Shown piece by piece: positions 33,191 to 45,500 of a stretch of 64,000 nucleotides of DNA (positions are counted from its first letter, which is position 1; every line of letters starts with the position of its first letter). The notes under the pieces were generated by a model that made no database searches, was not told the origin of the DNA, and worked only from the letters and a program-made list of their open reading frames with translations. This DNA is from Streptomyces sp. TRM49041. GTDB taxonomy: Bacteria > Actinomycetota > Actinomycetes > Streptomycetales > Streptomycetaceae. The DNA is taken from contig NZ_VSRY01000015.1 of the NCBI RefSeq assembly GCF_008271805.1, forward strand, positions 40,052-104,051, read 5' to 3'. A program made the translations under genes and the position numbers.

Positions 33191-33247
33191 ATGGTCGACA
33201 CCAAGCAGAAGACGACGGGCGGCTCCTCATGTTGCTGCGCGGCCTAG
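33191..33247 (+). CDS. Tiny ORF encoding an 18-residue Cys-triplet peptide
   Basis: Reads MVDTKQKTTGGSSCCCAA and stops at TAG. AGAGGAAG stands directly before the ATG. It is the only plausible coding content of the 274-bp gap between the ankyrin and HEAT-repeat genes; the rest of that gap holds only GC-rich inverted repeats. Three adjacent cysteines near the C-terminus would be unusual by chance. It could be a small peptide, a translational leader, or a chance ORF. Confidence 0.35.
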   Translation: MVDTKQKTTGGSSCCCAA

Positions 33248-33334
33248 CCGGTCACCGGCGATCAACCCACCCCGGTTGCTTCGGGACGCCCGACCGCGCC
33301 CGCCCAGTCGACAGCTTGATGTGAGGCGTTTTCC

Positions 33335-34753
33335 ATGTTCGAACCAGTCATAGCGCCGAGCGGCACCCTGCTCGGCCTGCTGCAGAGGGGCCGCGGCGAC
33401 GGCACGCTGCACGCGCTCGCCGCGCCACGCGACGAGGCCCTCGCCGCCCTCGACCACTGCGTCCTCAACGACCCTCGCCGCGACTGGCAGGTCGAGAACC
33501 GCTCCCTCTACTACGCACGCCTCTACCTCGATCTCCACGGAGGACTGGAGTCGGTCGAGGCCCATCTGTTCAGCGTCGACGACCACCTCGACACCGAGGA
33601 GTCACGGACCGGCCTCGCCCTCGCCGTACTCGGCCACCTCGCCTCATACGGCCGCCGCGATGCCCTCCTGCTGCTGCGCCGCTACGCCGCGGTCGGCACC
33701 AACTGGACGTGGGCCCTCGACGAGCTGGCGCTCCGCGACGACGACACCGCGCTGCGCGGACTCGCCGACCCCGTCCTCGCCCGCTTCCCGGCCACCCCGG
33801 AGGGCGAGGCCGAGCTGGCCGCCGCCGTACGCGACGCCTTCGAGCCACGGCCCTGGCGGCTGTGGGCCGAGGACCCTCGTGAGACGGTCGGCGCCCGGGT
33901 GCGCGCCGCCGGTGAGCAGGGTTCCTTCGACCGCTGGCAGCGGCAGATGCGGCCGACCGGCCCGCGCCCCGGCTGGAGCGTCCAGGCCGTCTTCGACTGG
34001 GCCCAACAGGGCCTTGAGCGCGGCAGCGTCCTGCACGGCCCCGCCGCCCGCTGTCTCACCGCCGTCGCCGGCCCCGACGACCGGCCCCTCATCCTGGAGG
34101 CCGCCCGCAGCGGCCCCGACGGCGCCCGCTGCGCCGCCCTCCACTACCTCGCCGAGGCCCGCGACCCTGCCGTCCTCGACCTGATCGAGGCCGCCGCGAA
34201 CAGCGTCTTCCGTACCGTCGCCGAAGCCGCCGTCAGTGCCTTCGAGCGCATGTGCGGCGAGGCCGCCGTCGACCGGGCCCGCGGCTGGGTGCACCGCCCC
34301 GACGCGCTGGGCACCTCCGCGGGCGGTGTCCTCGCCTCCCGGGGCGGCGACCAGGACGCCCCGCTCGTCCTCGGCGCCCTCCGCCAGGCCGTGCGCACCG
34401 ACGGTCCGGACGGTCTCTCGCTCTACCCGCTCGTCGACGGCGCCGGGCGGCTGGGCATCGCCTGCGCGGCGCCCGTACTGCGGCACATCTACCGCGAGGC
34501 GGCCTCCTCCGAACTGCGCGGCCGCACCGCCCGCGCCCTCGCCGCGACCGATCCCACCTTCCGGACCGGCTTCGCCGTCGAGTGCCTCTGGGACTGCGAG
34601 GAGACCACCCGCGAGGTCGCCGCCCTGCACGCCGAGACGGGTGACGTGCGCGTCGCCGAACGCCTCCGCCGCCTGGCCGCCGATCCGGCCGAGGAGGACG
34701 AGGTACAGACGGCGGTACGGAGCCGGATCGGGCCCGACGCGCCCGCCGTGTGA
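33335..34753 (+). CDS. HEAT-repeat-like protein
   Basis: A 472-residue, mostly helical protein. The C-terminal 250 residues have the periodic Ala/Leu/Asp pattern of HEAT-like repeats (DDRPLILEAARSGPDGARCA, ALHYLAEARDPAVLDLIEAA, TVAEAAVSAFERM). The N-terminal part has no recognised domain but contains the distinctive NDPRRDWQVENRSLYYARLY. GAGG lies 8 nt before the ATG. Function unknown; probably a protein-interaction scaffold. It follows the ankyrin gene and the tiny Cys ORF on the same strand. Confidence 0.7.
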   Translation: MFEPVIAPSGTLLGLLQRGRGDGTLHALAAPRDEALAALDHCVLNDPRRDWQVENRSLYYARLYLDLHGGLESVEAHLFSVDDHLDTEESRTGLALAVLGHLASYGRRDALLLLRRYAAVGTNWTWALDELALRDDDTALRGLADPVLARFPATPEGEAELAAAVRDAFEPRPWRLWAEDPRETVGARVRAAGEQGSFDRWQRQMRPTGPRPGWSVQAVFDWAQQGLERGSVLHGPAARCLTAVAGPDDRPLILEAARSGPDGARCAALHYLAEARDPAVLDLIEAAANSVFRTVAEAAVSAFERMCGEAAVDRARGWVHRPDALGTSAGGVLASRGGDQDAPLVLGALRQAVRTDGPDGLSLYPLVDGAGRLGIACAAPVLRHIYREAASSELRGRTARALAATDPTFRTGFAVECLWDCEETTREVAALHAETGDVRVAERLRRLAADPAEEDEVQTAVRSRIGPDAPAV

Positions 34754-35148
34754 GGTGCCGCGGGGCGCGCCGTGCGGCCCCCGCTCGGACAGACGCCACG
34801 GGACGCCGCCCCGGGCGGAACGGCCCGCGAGTCCACGGGGCCCCGCCGGGCCGTACGGCATCACCCGTATGCGTGGCGTCATCGTCACCGAGCCTCTCCC
34901 GGCCTGATGGCCTCGGTGTGGCGCACCGCGCCCTGCAGACCGCCCGGCACCTCGCCGCACATGGCCACGACCCGCTGGTCACAGTGCGTGCGGGGTGGCC
35001 GCAGGGCCTTTCGCGGGGACGTCCGCGGGGCGGCCCGCGGGGATGTCCGTAGGGGGCACCGCCCGTCGCCTGCGGGTCGTCCAGCCCTGCCGACCCGCCC
35101 GCCCGCGGTACCCCCGCGCCGTGCGCGCCGGCGGGCGAGAATGGGGGA
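34754..35148. other. 395-bp intergenic stretch
   Basis: No convincing gene. A GC-rich duplicated block (CGCGGGGACGTCCG near 35015 and CGCGGGGATGTCCG near 35036) is the only structure seen. The promoter of the downstream oxoprolinase should lie here, but I cannot place it. Confidence 0.45.
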
Positions 35149-38760
<3,612 letters not shown>

Positions 38761-39024
38761 GCCAAGGGAGCGGTGCGACCCGGGGCATGCGGCTCAGGGC
38801 CCCCTACCCCGGGTCCCCTACCCCGGCCCCGACCCGGGCCCCAGGTCACCCCGCCGGTACGAACCGCACCTACGCACGCGTGGTCAGCGTGCGCAGCGCG
38901 CCGCCAGCGACCCCGGCGACAACAGCGCCACCCGATGAGCCGCCACCCGTCCGGCGACGAGCGCGGATACACCCCCGTGTACCGGCCCCTGAGTGTGGAG
39001 CCGTGCGATGTCGGACAAGGTAGA

Positions 39025-39041
39025 GGATCGTTGAACGATCC
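39025..39041. promoter_or_regulatory. Perfect 17-nt palindrome, GntR operator candidate
   Basis: GGATCGTTGAACGATCC is a perfect inverted repeat (8-bp arms, one central base) 67 bp before the GntR start. The TYGTNNAACRA-like core fits FadR-subfamily operators, so autoregulation is likely. The remainder of the 347-bp gap 38761-39107 has no gene, only CCCCTACCCCGG duplications near 38808-38826. Confidence 0.6.
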
Positions 39042-39107
39042 GACAAGGGGTGTGGACAACTACGATGGCCACGACAGGAACGGCCGTACGCGGAGGAGAG
39101 GTCGCTG

Positions 39108-39815
39108 GTGGCGACGACGGGTGGCGGACTGGCGGACGGCCGTGCGCTGCTGGGGCGCACGAGCACGGCCGAGCGGATCGCGGACATCCTGCGCACCCGG
39201 ATCGCCGAGGGCTACTTCCCTCCGGGCACCCGGCTGTCGGAGGAGAGCATCGGCGGCGCCCTCGGGGTCTCCCGCAACACCCTGCGTGAGGCGTTCCGGC
39301 TGCTCGCCCATGAACGGCTGCTGGTCCACGAGCTCAACCGCGGTGTGTTCGTGCGGGTCCTCGCGGTCGACGACGTCGTCGACATCTACCGCACCCGGCA
39401 GCTCGTCGAGTGCGCCGTCGTCCACGACCTCGGCGAGCCGCCGTTCGCCCTCGACGGGCTGATCGAGGCCGTCGCCGAGGGGGAGCGGCACGCGGGCCGG
39501 GGCGACTGGAAGGGTGTCTCCACCGCCAACATCCACTTCCACCGGGAACTCGTCGCCCTCGCCGGCAGCGAGCGCACCGACGAGCTCATGCGCGGCGTTC
39601 TCGCCGAACTCCGCCTCGCCTTCCACATGGTGGACGACCCGCGCACCCTGCACGACCGCTATCTCATGCGAAACCGGCAGATCCTGGACGCGTTGCGGGC
39701 GGGGGAGCGCACCACCGCCGAACGGCTACTCGCCGACTACCTCGACGACTCGCGTGCCGAGCTCGTCGAGGCGTACGCCGACCGCGTGACCGACAGCACC
39801 CCGCCCCCGGCCTGA
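39108..39815 (+). CDS. GntR-family regulator, FadR subfamily (FCD domain)
   Basis: A 235-residue regulator. The N-terminal winged helix (ERIADILRTRIAEGYFPPGT, LGVSRNTLREAFRLLAHE) joins a helical FCD ligand-binding domain. The FCD metal-type residues fit RTRQLVECAVV, NIHFHRELVALAGSERTDEL and DRYLMRNRQILDAL. GGAGAGG precedes the GTG. It most likely controls itself and the oxoprolinase gene upstream; the ligand would then be an oxoproline/hydantoin-type compound, which is inference. Confidence 0.9.
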   Translation: MATTGGGLADGRALLGRTSTAERIADILRTRIAEGYFPPGTRLSEESIGGALGVSRNTLREAFRLLAHERLLVHELNRGVFVRVLAVDDVVDIYRTRQLVECAVVHDLGEPPFALDGLIEAVAEGERHAGRGDWKGVSTANIHFHRELVALAGSERTDELMRGVLAELRLAFHMVDDPRTLHDRYLMRNRQILDALRAGERTTAERLLADYLDDSRAELVEAYADRVTDSTPPPA

Positions 39816-39908
39816 CCCGCCCCGCCCGCCACGGCGCCCTGGCCGATCTGCCCGTCCCTGCCCGCGCCCTGTCCGACCCGCCCGCCGCGCCCGGCCGGTC
39901 CGCGCCGT

Positions 39909-39939
39909 TTCGACCGCTGTCAGTGCGAGGACCTACTCT
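39909..39939 (+). promoter_or_regulatory. Probable leaderless promoter of the SMC-type operon
   Basis: TACTCT (39934-39939) ends exactly 7 nt before the GTG at 39947, the spacing at which actinobacterial transcripts start on the first base of the start codon. TTCGAC (39909-39914) with a 19-bp spacer is a weak -35. No normal ribosome site precedes the GTG. Confidence 0.5.
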
Positions 39940-39946
39940 GTGCAGC

Positions 39947-41482
39947 GTGACTTCGCCTGCCCCGACGGAACCGACGGAATTCGTTCCGCCCCAGCTCAGC
40001 GCGGGGCCGCGGCCCGCGCAGGGCCCGGCCGCCGACGAAGGACTGGCGCGACGCCTGCGCGCGCTCGCCTGCACCGCGCCGCTGCACGACCTGGACGCGC
40101 GCAAGGCGAATCTGGCGGGCGAGTACTCGGTCTACACCATGGCGGAGGTCGCCCTCGCCGCGATCGACCTCGTCACGCTCAACATGGACTTCGACACCGG
40201 CGCCGACCACGAGCAGATCGTCGCCCGGCTGCTGCCCCGCGTCGCCGCCCAGGCCCCGCGGCGGCCCGCCGCCGAACACGAGCGCGTCGCCCGCTGGGTC
40301 CTGGAGAACCTGATCAACGTCGGCAGCGTCGACCGCGGCTTCCGCGCCGTGTACGGCACGTTCGGCCCCGACGGTGTGTACGTACGCCGGGACTACGACT
40401 TCAAGCTCATCGAGGAGGTCCCCGGCTACGGCGGCAGCGTCTACCTCCGCACCACCGACGAAGCGGTCAACGTCCTGGTGGGCGCTCTCGACACGGACGT
40501 CACCAGCGCGCAGATCGCCGCCGAGGTCAAGCTCGAGGTCCTGATCAGCCGCGGCCGGCTCGCCGACGCCCAGCTCGCCGCCGAACAGGCCCGCTACCGG
40601 ACCGTGCAGTACGCGGAGGCCCTCCGCAGGACCCTGGAGGCCACCCGGCGCAACGTCCGGGCCGTCGACTGGCTCACCACGGTCCCCGACATGATCGACG
40701 AGGCCCTCGCGCACGTGGCAGACCGGTACCGCCACGAGAACGCGATCCTCACCAACATCCGCAAGGCCCGCGACGAGGCCGAGGACCCCGAGCACAAGCG
40801 CCGCGCCGCCGAGCTCGTCGACATAGTCAAGGACTGCATCCGCCGCCACACGCAGCTCCAGTCCCGCCTCCTGGAGGCCGGACCCCTCTTCCGTGCCGAA
40901 CAGGACCGCCAGGCCTTCGCCCGGCCCACCACCCGAAGCGGCCTCGACCTGTACGGACAGCTCGTCGCGCCGATCCTGCCGCTCCCCGTGGAGCAGGCCA
41001 TCCGCGTCACCGACGCGTACTTCGCGCGCGGCACGGGCCTGCGCACCCCCGGCTCCGTCCGCGTCGGCGATCTGGTCGACCTGCTGTTCACGCCTCCCAT
41101 GGAGCGGGAGCACCTCGGCGCCGAGATGCCCGAGCCCGACCTGATCGCCACGCCCGCCGACAGCCGCTTCAGCGATGAGCAGCTCGCGGCGGCCATGCAG
41201 CTGCTCGACCTGGAGCACGACGCGCCGCGCCGCCTCTCCGGCCTCCTCGCCGAGGCCCGCCGCCGCGACCCCGACCTGCCGTACCTGATCGCCCTCCTCG
41301 CCGTCCACGCCGCCAGCCCCCCGGTCGGCACGGCCTACCGCCAGGGCGAGGAACGCCTCCTCTTCGCCGTCGACGACGGCACCGAACTCGACGACCCCGA
41401 GTTCGGCGGCGCCGACCTCATCGTCGGTACGGCCCTGCTCGACGCGGCGGGCATGGCCGCCGCCCGCACGGACACCGCATGA
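39947..41482 (+). CDS. Kleisin-like subunit of an SMC complex (MukF/JetA-like)
   Basis: First of three genes that resemble a MukBEF/Wadjet-type SMC complex. The 511-residue protein begins with a probable winged-helix region (EYSVYTMAEVALAAIDLVTL, ERVARWVLENLINVGSVDRG). A long helical middle follows (RYRTVQYAEALRRTLEATRR, HENAILTNIRKARDEAED), then a C-terminal helical/winged part (FSDEQLAAAMQLLDLEHDAP). This layout, its position ahead of a kite-like and an SMC-like gene, and its length fit a kleisin. Direct family identity was judged by eye and by context. GTG 39947 is chosen from the TANNNT-N7-GTG leaderless signal; GTG 39923 is the alternative. Confidence 0.6.
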   Translation: MTSPAPTEPTEFVPPQLSAGPRPAQGPAADEGLARRLRALACTAPLHDLDARKANLAGEYSVYTMAEVALAAIDLVTLNMDFDTGADHEQIVARLLPRVAAQAPRRPAAEHERVARWVLENLINVGSVDRGFRAVYGTFGPDGVYVRRDYDFKLIEEVPGYGGSVYLRTTDEAVNVLVGALDTDVTSAQIAAEVKLEVLISRGRLADAQLAAEQARYRTVQYAEALRRTLEATRRNVRAVDWLTTVPDMIDEALAHVADRYRHENAILTNIRKARDEAEDPEHKRRAAELVDIVKDCIRRHTQLQSRLLEAGPLFRAEQDRQAFARPTTRSGLDLYGQLVAPILPLPVEQAIRVTDAYFARGTGLRTPGSVRVGDLVDLLFTPPMEREHLGAEMPEPDLIATPADSRFSDEQLAAAMQLLDLEHDAPRRLSGLLAEARRRDPDLPYLIALLAVHAASPPVGTAYRQGEERLLFAVDDGTELDDPEFGGADLIVGTALLDAAGMAAARTDTA

Positions 41483-41573
41483 CGGCGCCGCGACGCCCCG
41501 GCCGCCGGTCCGCCCGGAGACGCCCCTTCCCGCCCCTGACCCCAACCCGCAGCACCACCGAGGAGCACCAGCC

Positions 41574-42521
41574 GTGAGCGACCACCACGCCGAGCACCCC
41601 GACGCGTGGAGCGAGCCGGACGCCGCACGGACGCCCGAGCCCGCCGCGTCCGCCGAGCCCGCCGCGACCGGCGCGTCCGTCGCATCCGCTGTGCCCGGTG
41701 GCGTCACTCCCGCCGACGCCGCAGACGCCGCCCGGCTCGTCTCCTTCGGCCTCCAGCCGAAGCTGCTGCCGGCCCGCGACGCCGAGTACACAGAGCTGCT
41801 CCGCCGTTACCGCGACGACCCCGCCTTCGCCCGGCTCGCCGACGCCGTCGCCACCGGCCTGGGCCTCGTCGTCCTGGAGGTCTCCCCGCGCGCGGGGATG
41901 GCCGTTACGGCGGCGGAGGACTCCGTCTTCGCCGTCCGCATGGGCGACTACGCCCGCCGGGCCTCCGCCGACTCCGCCGACCGCTTCCTGCACGGCCTCG
42001 CCCACCTCGCGATCGCCGCCCTGGCATTCCCGCGCCCCGAGGACCTCGCCGACGACGGCTACATCGGCCGTATCTCCGTCAACGGCGTCGACGCATTCGT
42101 CCGCCAGGCCTGCCGCCGCCTCGAGGAGCGCGCCGAACAGGACGGCGAGAACACCGACCCGGCCTCCGACGCCCCCGGACTCGAAGCCGCCTGGCGGATC
42201 TACAACCGCCGCAGCGCCACCGGCGCCACCAAGGACGCCCGCCGCCTCGCCGGCTCCACCACCGGCATCATCGGCAAGGCCGTCGCCTTCCTCACCGACT
42301 CCGGCTTCCTCCAGCGGACCGGCGACGACGCCGGCGGCACCTACCGCACCACCGCGCGCTACCAGCTCCAGGTCCGCGACATGGCCGGCAGCGCCGCCAT
42401 GGCCGAACTCCTCGACCTGGGCGTCGTCCCCGTCACCGACGGCTCCGCCTCCCTCCTGCCGCCGCCCGAGGGCGACGACCTGGAGCTGGCCGCCGACGCC
42501 GGCCTGCCCTTCCACGCCTGA
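41574..42521 (+). CDS. Kite-like subunit of an SMC complex (MukE/JetB-like)
   Basis: A 315-residue protein. After an Ala/Pro-rich leader of about 50 residues there are two winged-helix-like regions: AEYTELLRRYRDDPAFARLA with GLGLVVLEVSPRAGMAV, and GIIGKAVAFLTDSGFLQR with TYRTTARYQLQVRDMAG. Tandem winged helices are the hallmark of kite subunits such as MukE, which bind the kleisin and the ATPase heads. GAGGAG lies 8 nt before the GTG. It is 91 bp after the kleisin-like gene and 70 bp before the SMC-like gene. Confidence 0.6.
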   Translation: MSDHHAEHPDAWSEPDAARTPEPAASAEPAATGASVASAVPGGVTPADAADAARLVSFGLQPKLLPARDAEYTELLRRYRDDPAFARLADAVATGLGLVVLEVSPRAGMAVTAAEDSVFAVRMGDYARRASADSADRFLHGLAHLAIAALAFPRPEDLADDGYIGRISVNGVDAFVRQACRRLEERAEQDGENTDPASDAPGLEAAWRIYNRRSATGATKDARRLAGSTTGIIGKAVAFLTDSGFLQRTGDDAGGTYRTTARYQLQVRDMAGSAAMAELLDLGVVPVTDGSASLLPPPEGDDLELAADAGLPFHA

Positions 42522-42591
42522 CCCCGAGAACCCGAACCAGCCACCGAACCAGCCACCCGCACCTTCGAACCACCGACGAGAGTCCGCCGCC

Positions 42592-45500
42592 ATGTACGAG
42601 CTGTCCCGGGTCCGCCTCTACTCCATCGGACCCGCAGGTGCGCGCTACGCCGACACCGTTCTGGACCTGCGCGGAGTGGGCGATCCCGTGCCCCACCCCG
42701 CGCCCACCCAGGCGGAGTTCTTCGAGGACGAGCCGGTCGGCCCCCCGCGCCGCCCCGCCCCCGCCGGCGTGCTCTTCCTGGAGAACGGCGGCGGCAAGTC
42801 GGTCCTCCTCAAGCTGATCTTCTCGGTGATGCTCCCCGGCCACCGCAACACCCTCGGCGGCGCCAGCTCCGGCGTCCTCCGCAAGTTCCTCCTCGCCGAC
42901 GACTGCGGCCATGTCGCCCTGGAGTGGCAGCACACCCTCACCGGCGAACTGGTCGTGGTCGGCAAGGTCAGCGAGTGGCGCGGCCGCCAGGTCTCCAACG
43001 ACCCGCGCAAGTTCGCCGAGGCCTGGTACTCCTTCCGCCCGGGGCCCGGCCTCAGCCTCGACAACCTCCCCGTCGCCGAGGCCACCTCCGTACGCCCGCC
43101 CGGCGAGGGCACCTCCGGCGCCCAGGGCCGCCGCCGCACGATGAAGGGCTTCCGCGACGCCCTCACCGAGGCGGGCAAGGCGTACCCGCACCTGGAGGTG
43201 TACTGGGAGGAGATCCACGACCGCTGGAACGAGCACCTCGGCGACCTCGGCCTCGACCCCGAACTCTTCCGCTACCAGCGCGAGATGAACGCCGACGAGG
43301 GCGAGGCGGCCGGCCTCTTCGCGGTCAAGAAGGACTCCGACTTCACCGACCTCCTCCTGCGCGCCGTCACCGACACACGCGACACCGACGGCCTCGCCGA
43401 CCTCGTCAGCGGCTTCGGCAACAAGCTCGGCCGCCGCGCGGAACTCACCGCCGAACGCGACTTCACCGCGGGCTCCGTCGACCTCCTCGGCCGCATCGTC
43501 GACGCGGCCGGCACCCGCTCCCGGGCCCGCGACATCCACACGGGAGCCGAGCGCCGGACCCGCGCCCTCGCCCACCGCCTCTCCGCCCGTGCCGCCGAGG
43601 AACGCGGCCGCGCCGCCGAACTGGCCCAGCAGGTAACCGCCGCCGCCCACACCGTCACCGAGGCCGAGCGGGCCCGCGCCCGCAGCTCCCTCGTCGCCGC
43701 CGAACTCGCCTACCGGCACGCCTCCCTGGCGCTCACCGCCGCCGAGAAGGGCGCCGCCGCGCAGCGCCGCGAACTCACCGACGCCCGCACCCTGCACGCC
43801 GCCTGGCAGGCCGCCGAGGCCGTACTGCGCCATCGCGCCGCGGCCGACCGCTCCGCGCGCGTGGCCGCCGCCATCCAGGAGGCCGAACGGGACGCGGCCC
43901 CCGCCCTCGCCGCCCGCGCCAAGGCCGCCTCCGACCTGGTCCGCGCGCTGCACGCCGCCGCCGAGGACGGCGAACGCCACGCCGACGAGCAGGAGGAGCG
44001 CTCCGCCGCTCTCCAGGACGCCGCCGAGACCGCACACCGCGACGCCACCACCGCCGCCACCGAGGCCCAGCGCGCCCGCAGCGAGGGCGGCCACCTCCGC
44101 CAGCGCCTCGCGGAGGTCGAGCAGGAGACCGCCGAAGCCGTACGGGCCGGCTGGCTCGACGACACCGCACCGGACGCCGACCCGGCGCGCGCCGCGCTCG
44201 CCGCCAGCGATGCCGAGAAGACCGCAGCCGCCGCCTGGGACACCGCCCGCGAGGCCGCCCGTGTGGCCGCCGAGCGCGCCCGCGAGGCCGGCGCCGACGA
44301 GAGCCGCGCCGAACTGGCCGCCGCCCGCGCCGCCGACGCCGCCCAGGCCGCCGAGAACGCCCACCAGGCCGAGCGCCGCGCCGCCGAGTCCATCGCCGCC
44401 GAGGAACGCCTCGCCGAACTCCTGAGCCTGCCCACCACCCGGAGGACCGCACGGCTGCCCCGCCAGAACACCGGTGAGATCAGCGGCGAGGACACCCCCG
44501 ACGCCCCCACCACAGCCGCGGCCCCGTCCACAGCCGCGGCCCCGTCCACCGCCGAAGGCACCTCCGCACGCCGCTCCACCCAAGGCCCGCTCACCGCCGA
44601 AGAACTCGACCGGTACGCCGACGACCTGCGCGAACTCCTCGACCAGAACATCGCGTCCGCCGAGCGCAAGCTCTTCGACCTGCGCACCGCGGCCGCGGAC
44701 GACTCCCGCATCCTCGGCGCCCTCGGCGACGGCGGCCTCCTGCCGCCGGGACCCGACGTCCTCGCCACCGTCGAGTACCTTGGCGAACAGGGCATCCCCG
44801 CCCTCCCAGGCTGGCGCTACCTCGCCCAGTCCGTCGACCCGGCCGACCACGCCGCCGTTCTCGCCGCCCGCCCGGAGCTGGTCGACGGCGTCGTCGTCAC
44901 CGACCCCCTCTCGTACACGCGGGCCCGCGAAGCCCTCGCCGGCGCCGCCCTGCTGCCGCGCTCCGCCGTGGCCGTCGGCACCGCCGCCGCCCTCCTCGCC
45001 CCCGTGCCGCAGCCGGGGACCGGCACCGACGGCGAGGTCTTCCTCGTCCCGCCGAACCCGGCCATGCACGACGAGCACGCCGCCGACGAGGAACGCCAGA
45101 CCCTCCGCGCCCGCGCCGTCGCACGTGACGAGGAGATCCGCGTCCTGGCCGCACGCCTCGCCGGCGACCGCGCGCTCGCCGCCCGTATCGGCTCGTGGCG
45201 CGCCGACTGCCCGCCCGGCATGCTCGCCGAGCTCGCGCGGGCAGCCACCACCGCGCGCGAAGCCGCCGAGACGGCCCAGGCGGCCCTGTCCGAGGCCCGC
45301 ACGGTACGCGCGGAGGCCGACGAGGCCGCCGCCGAGACCGCCCGCGTACGCGACGAACGCCAGGACGCCGCCCAGCGCGCCCGCCGTGCCGCCGACGCCC
45401 TCGCCGGCCTCGCCTTCAGGCTCCGCGAAAGGGCCGGCTGGCAGGTCCGCCTCCGTGAACTCGCCGACGAGGCCGCCGAAGCCGAGGCCAAGGCCCGGAC

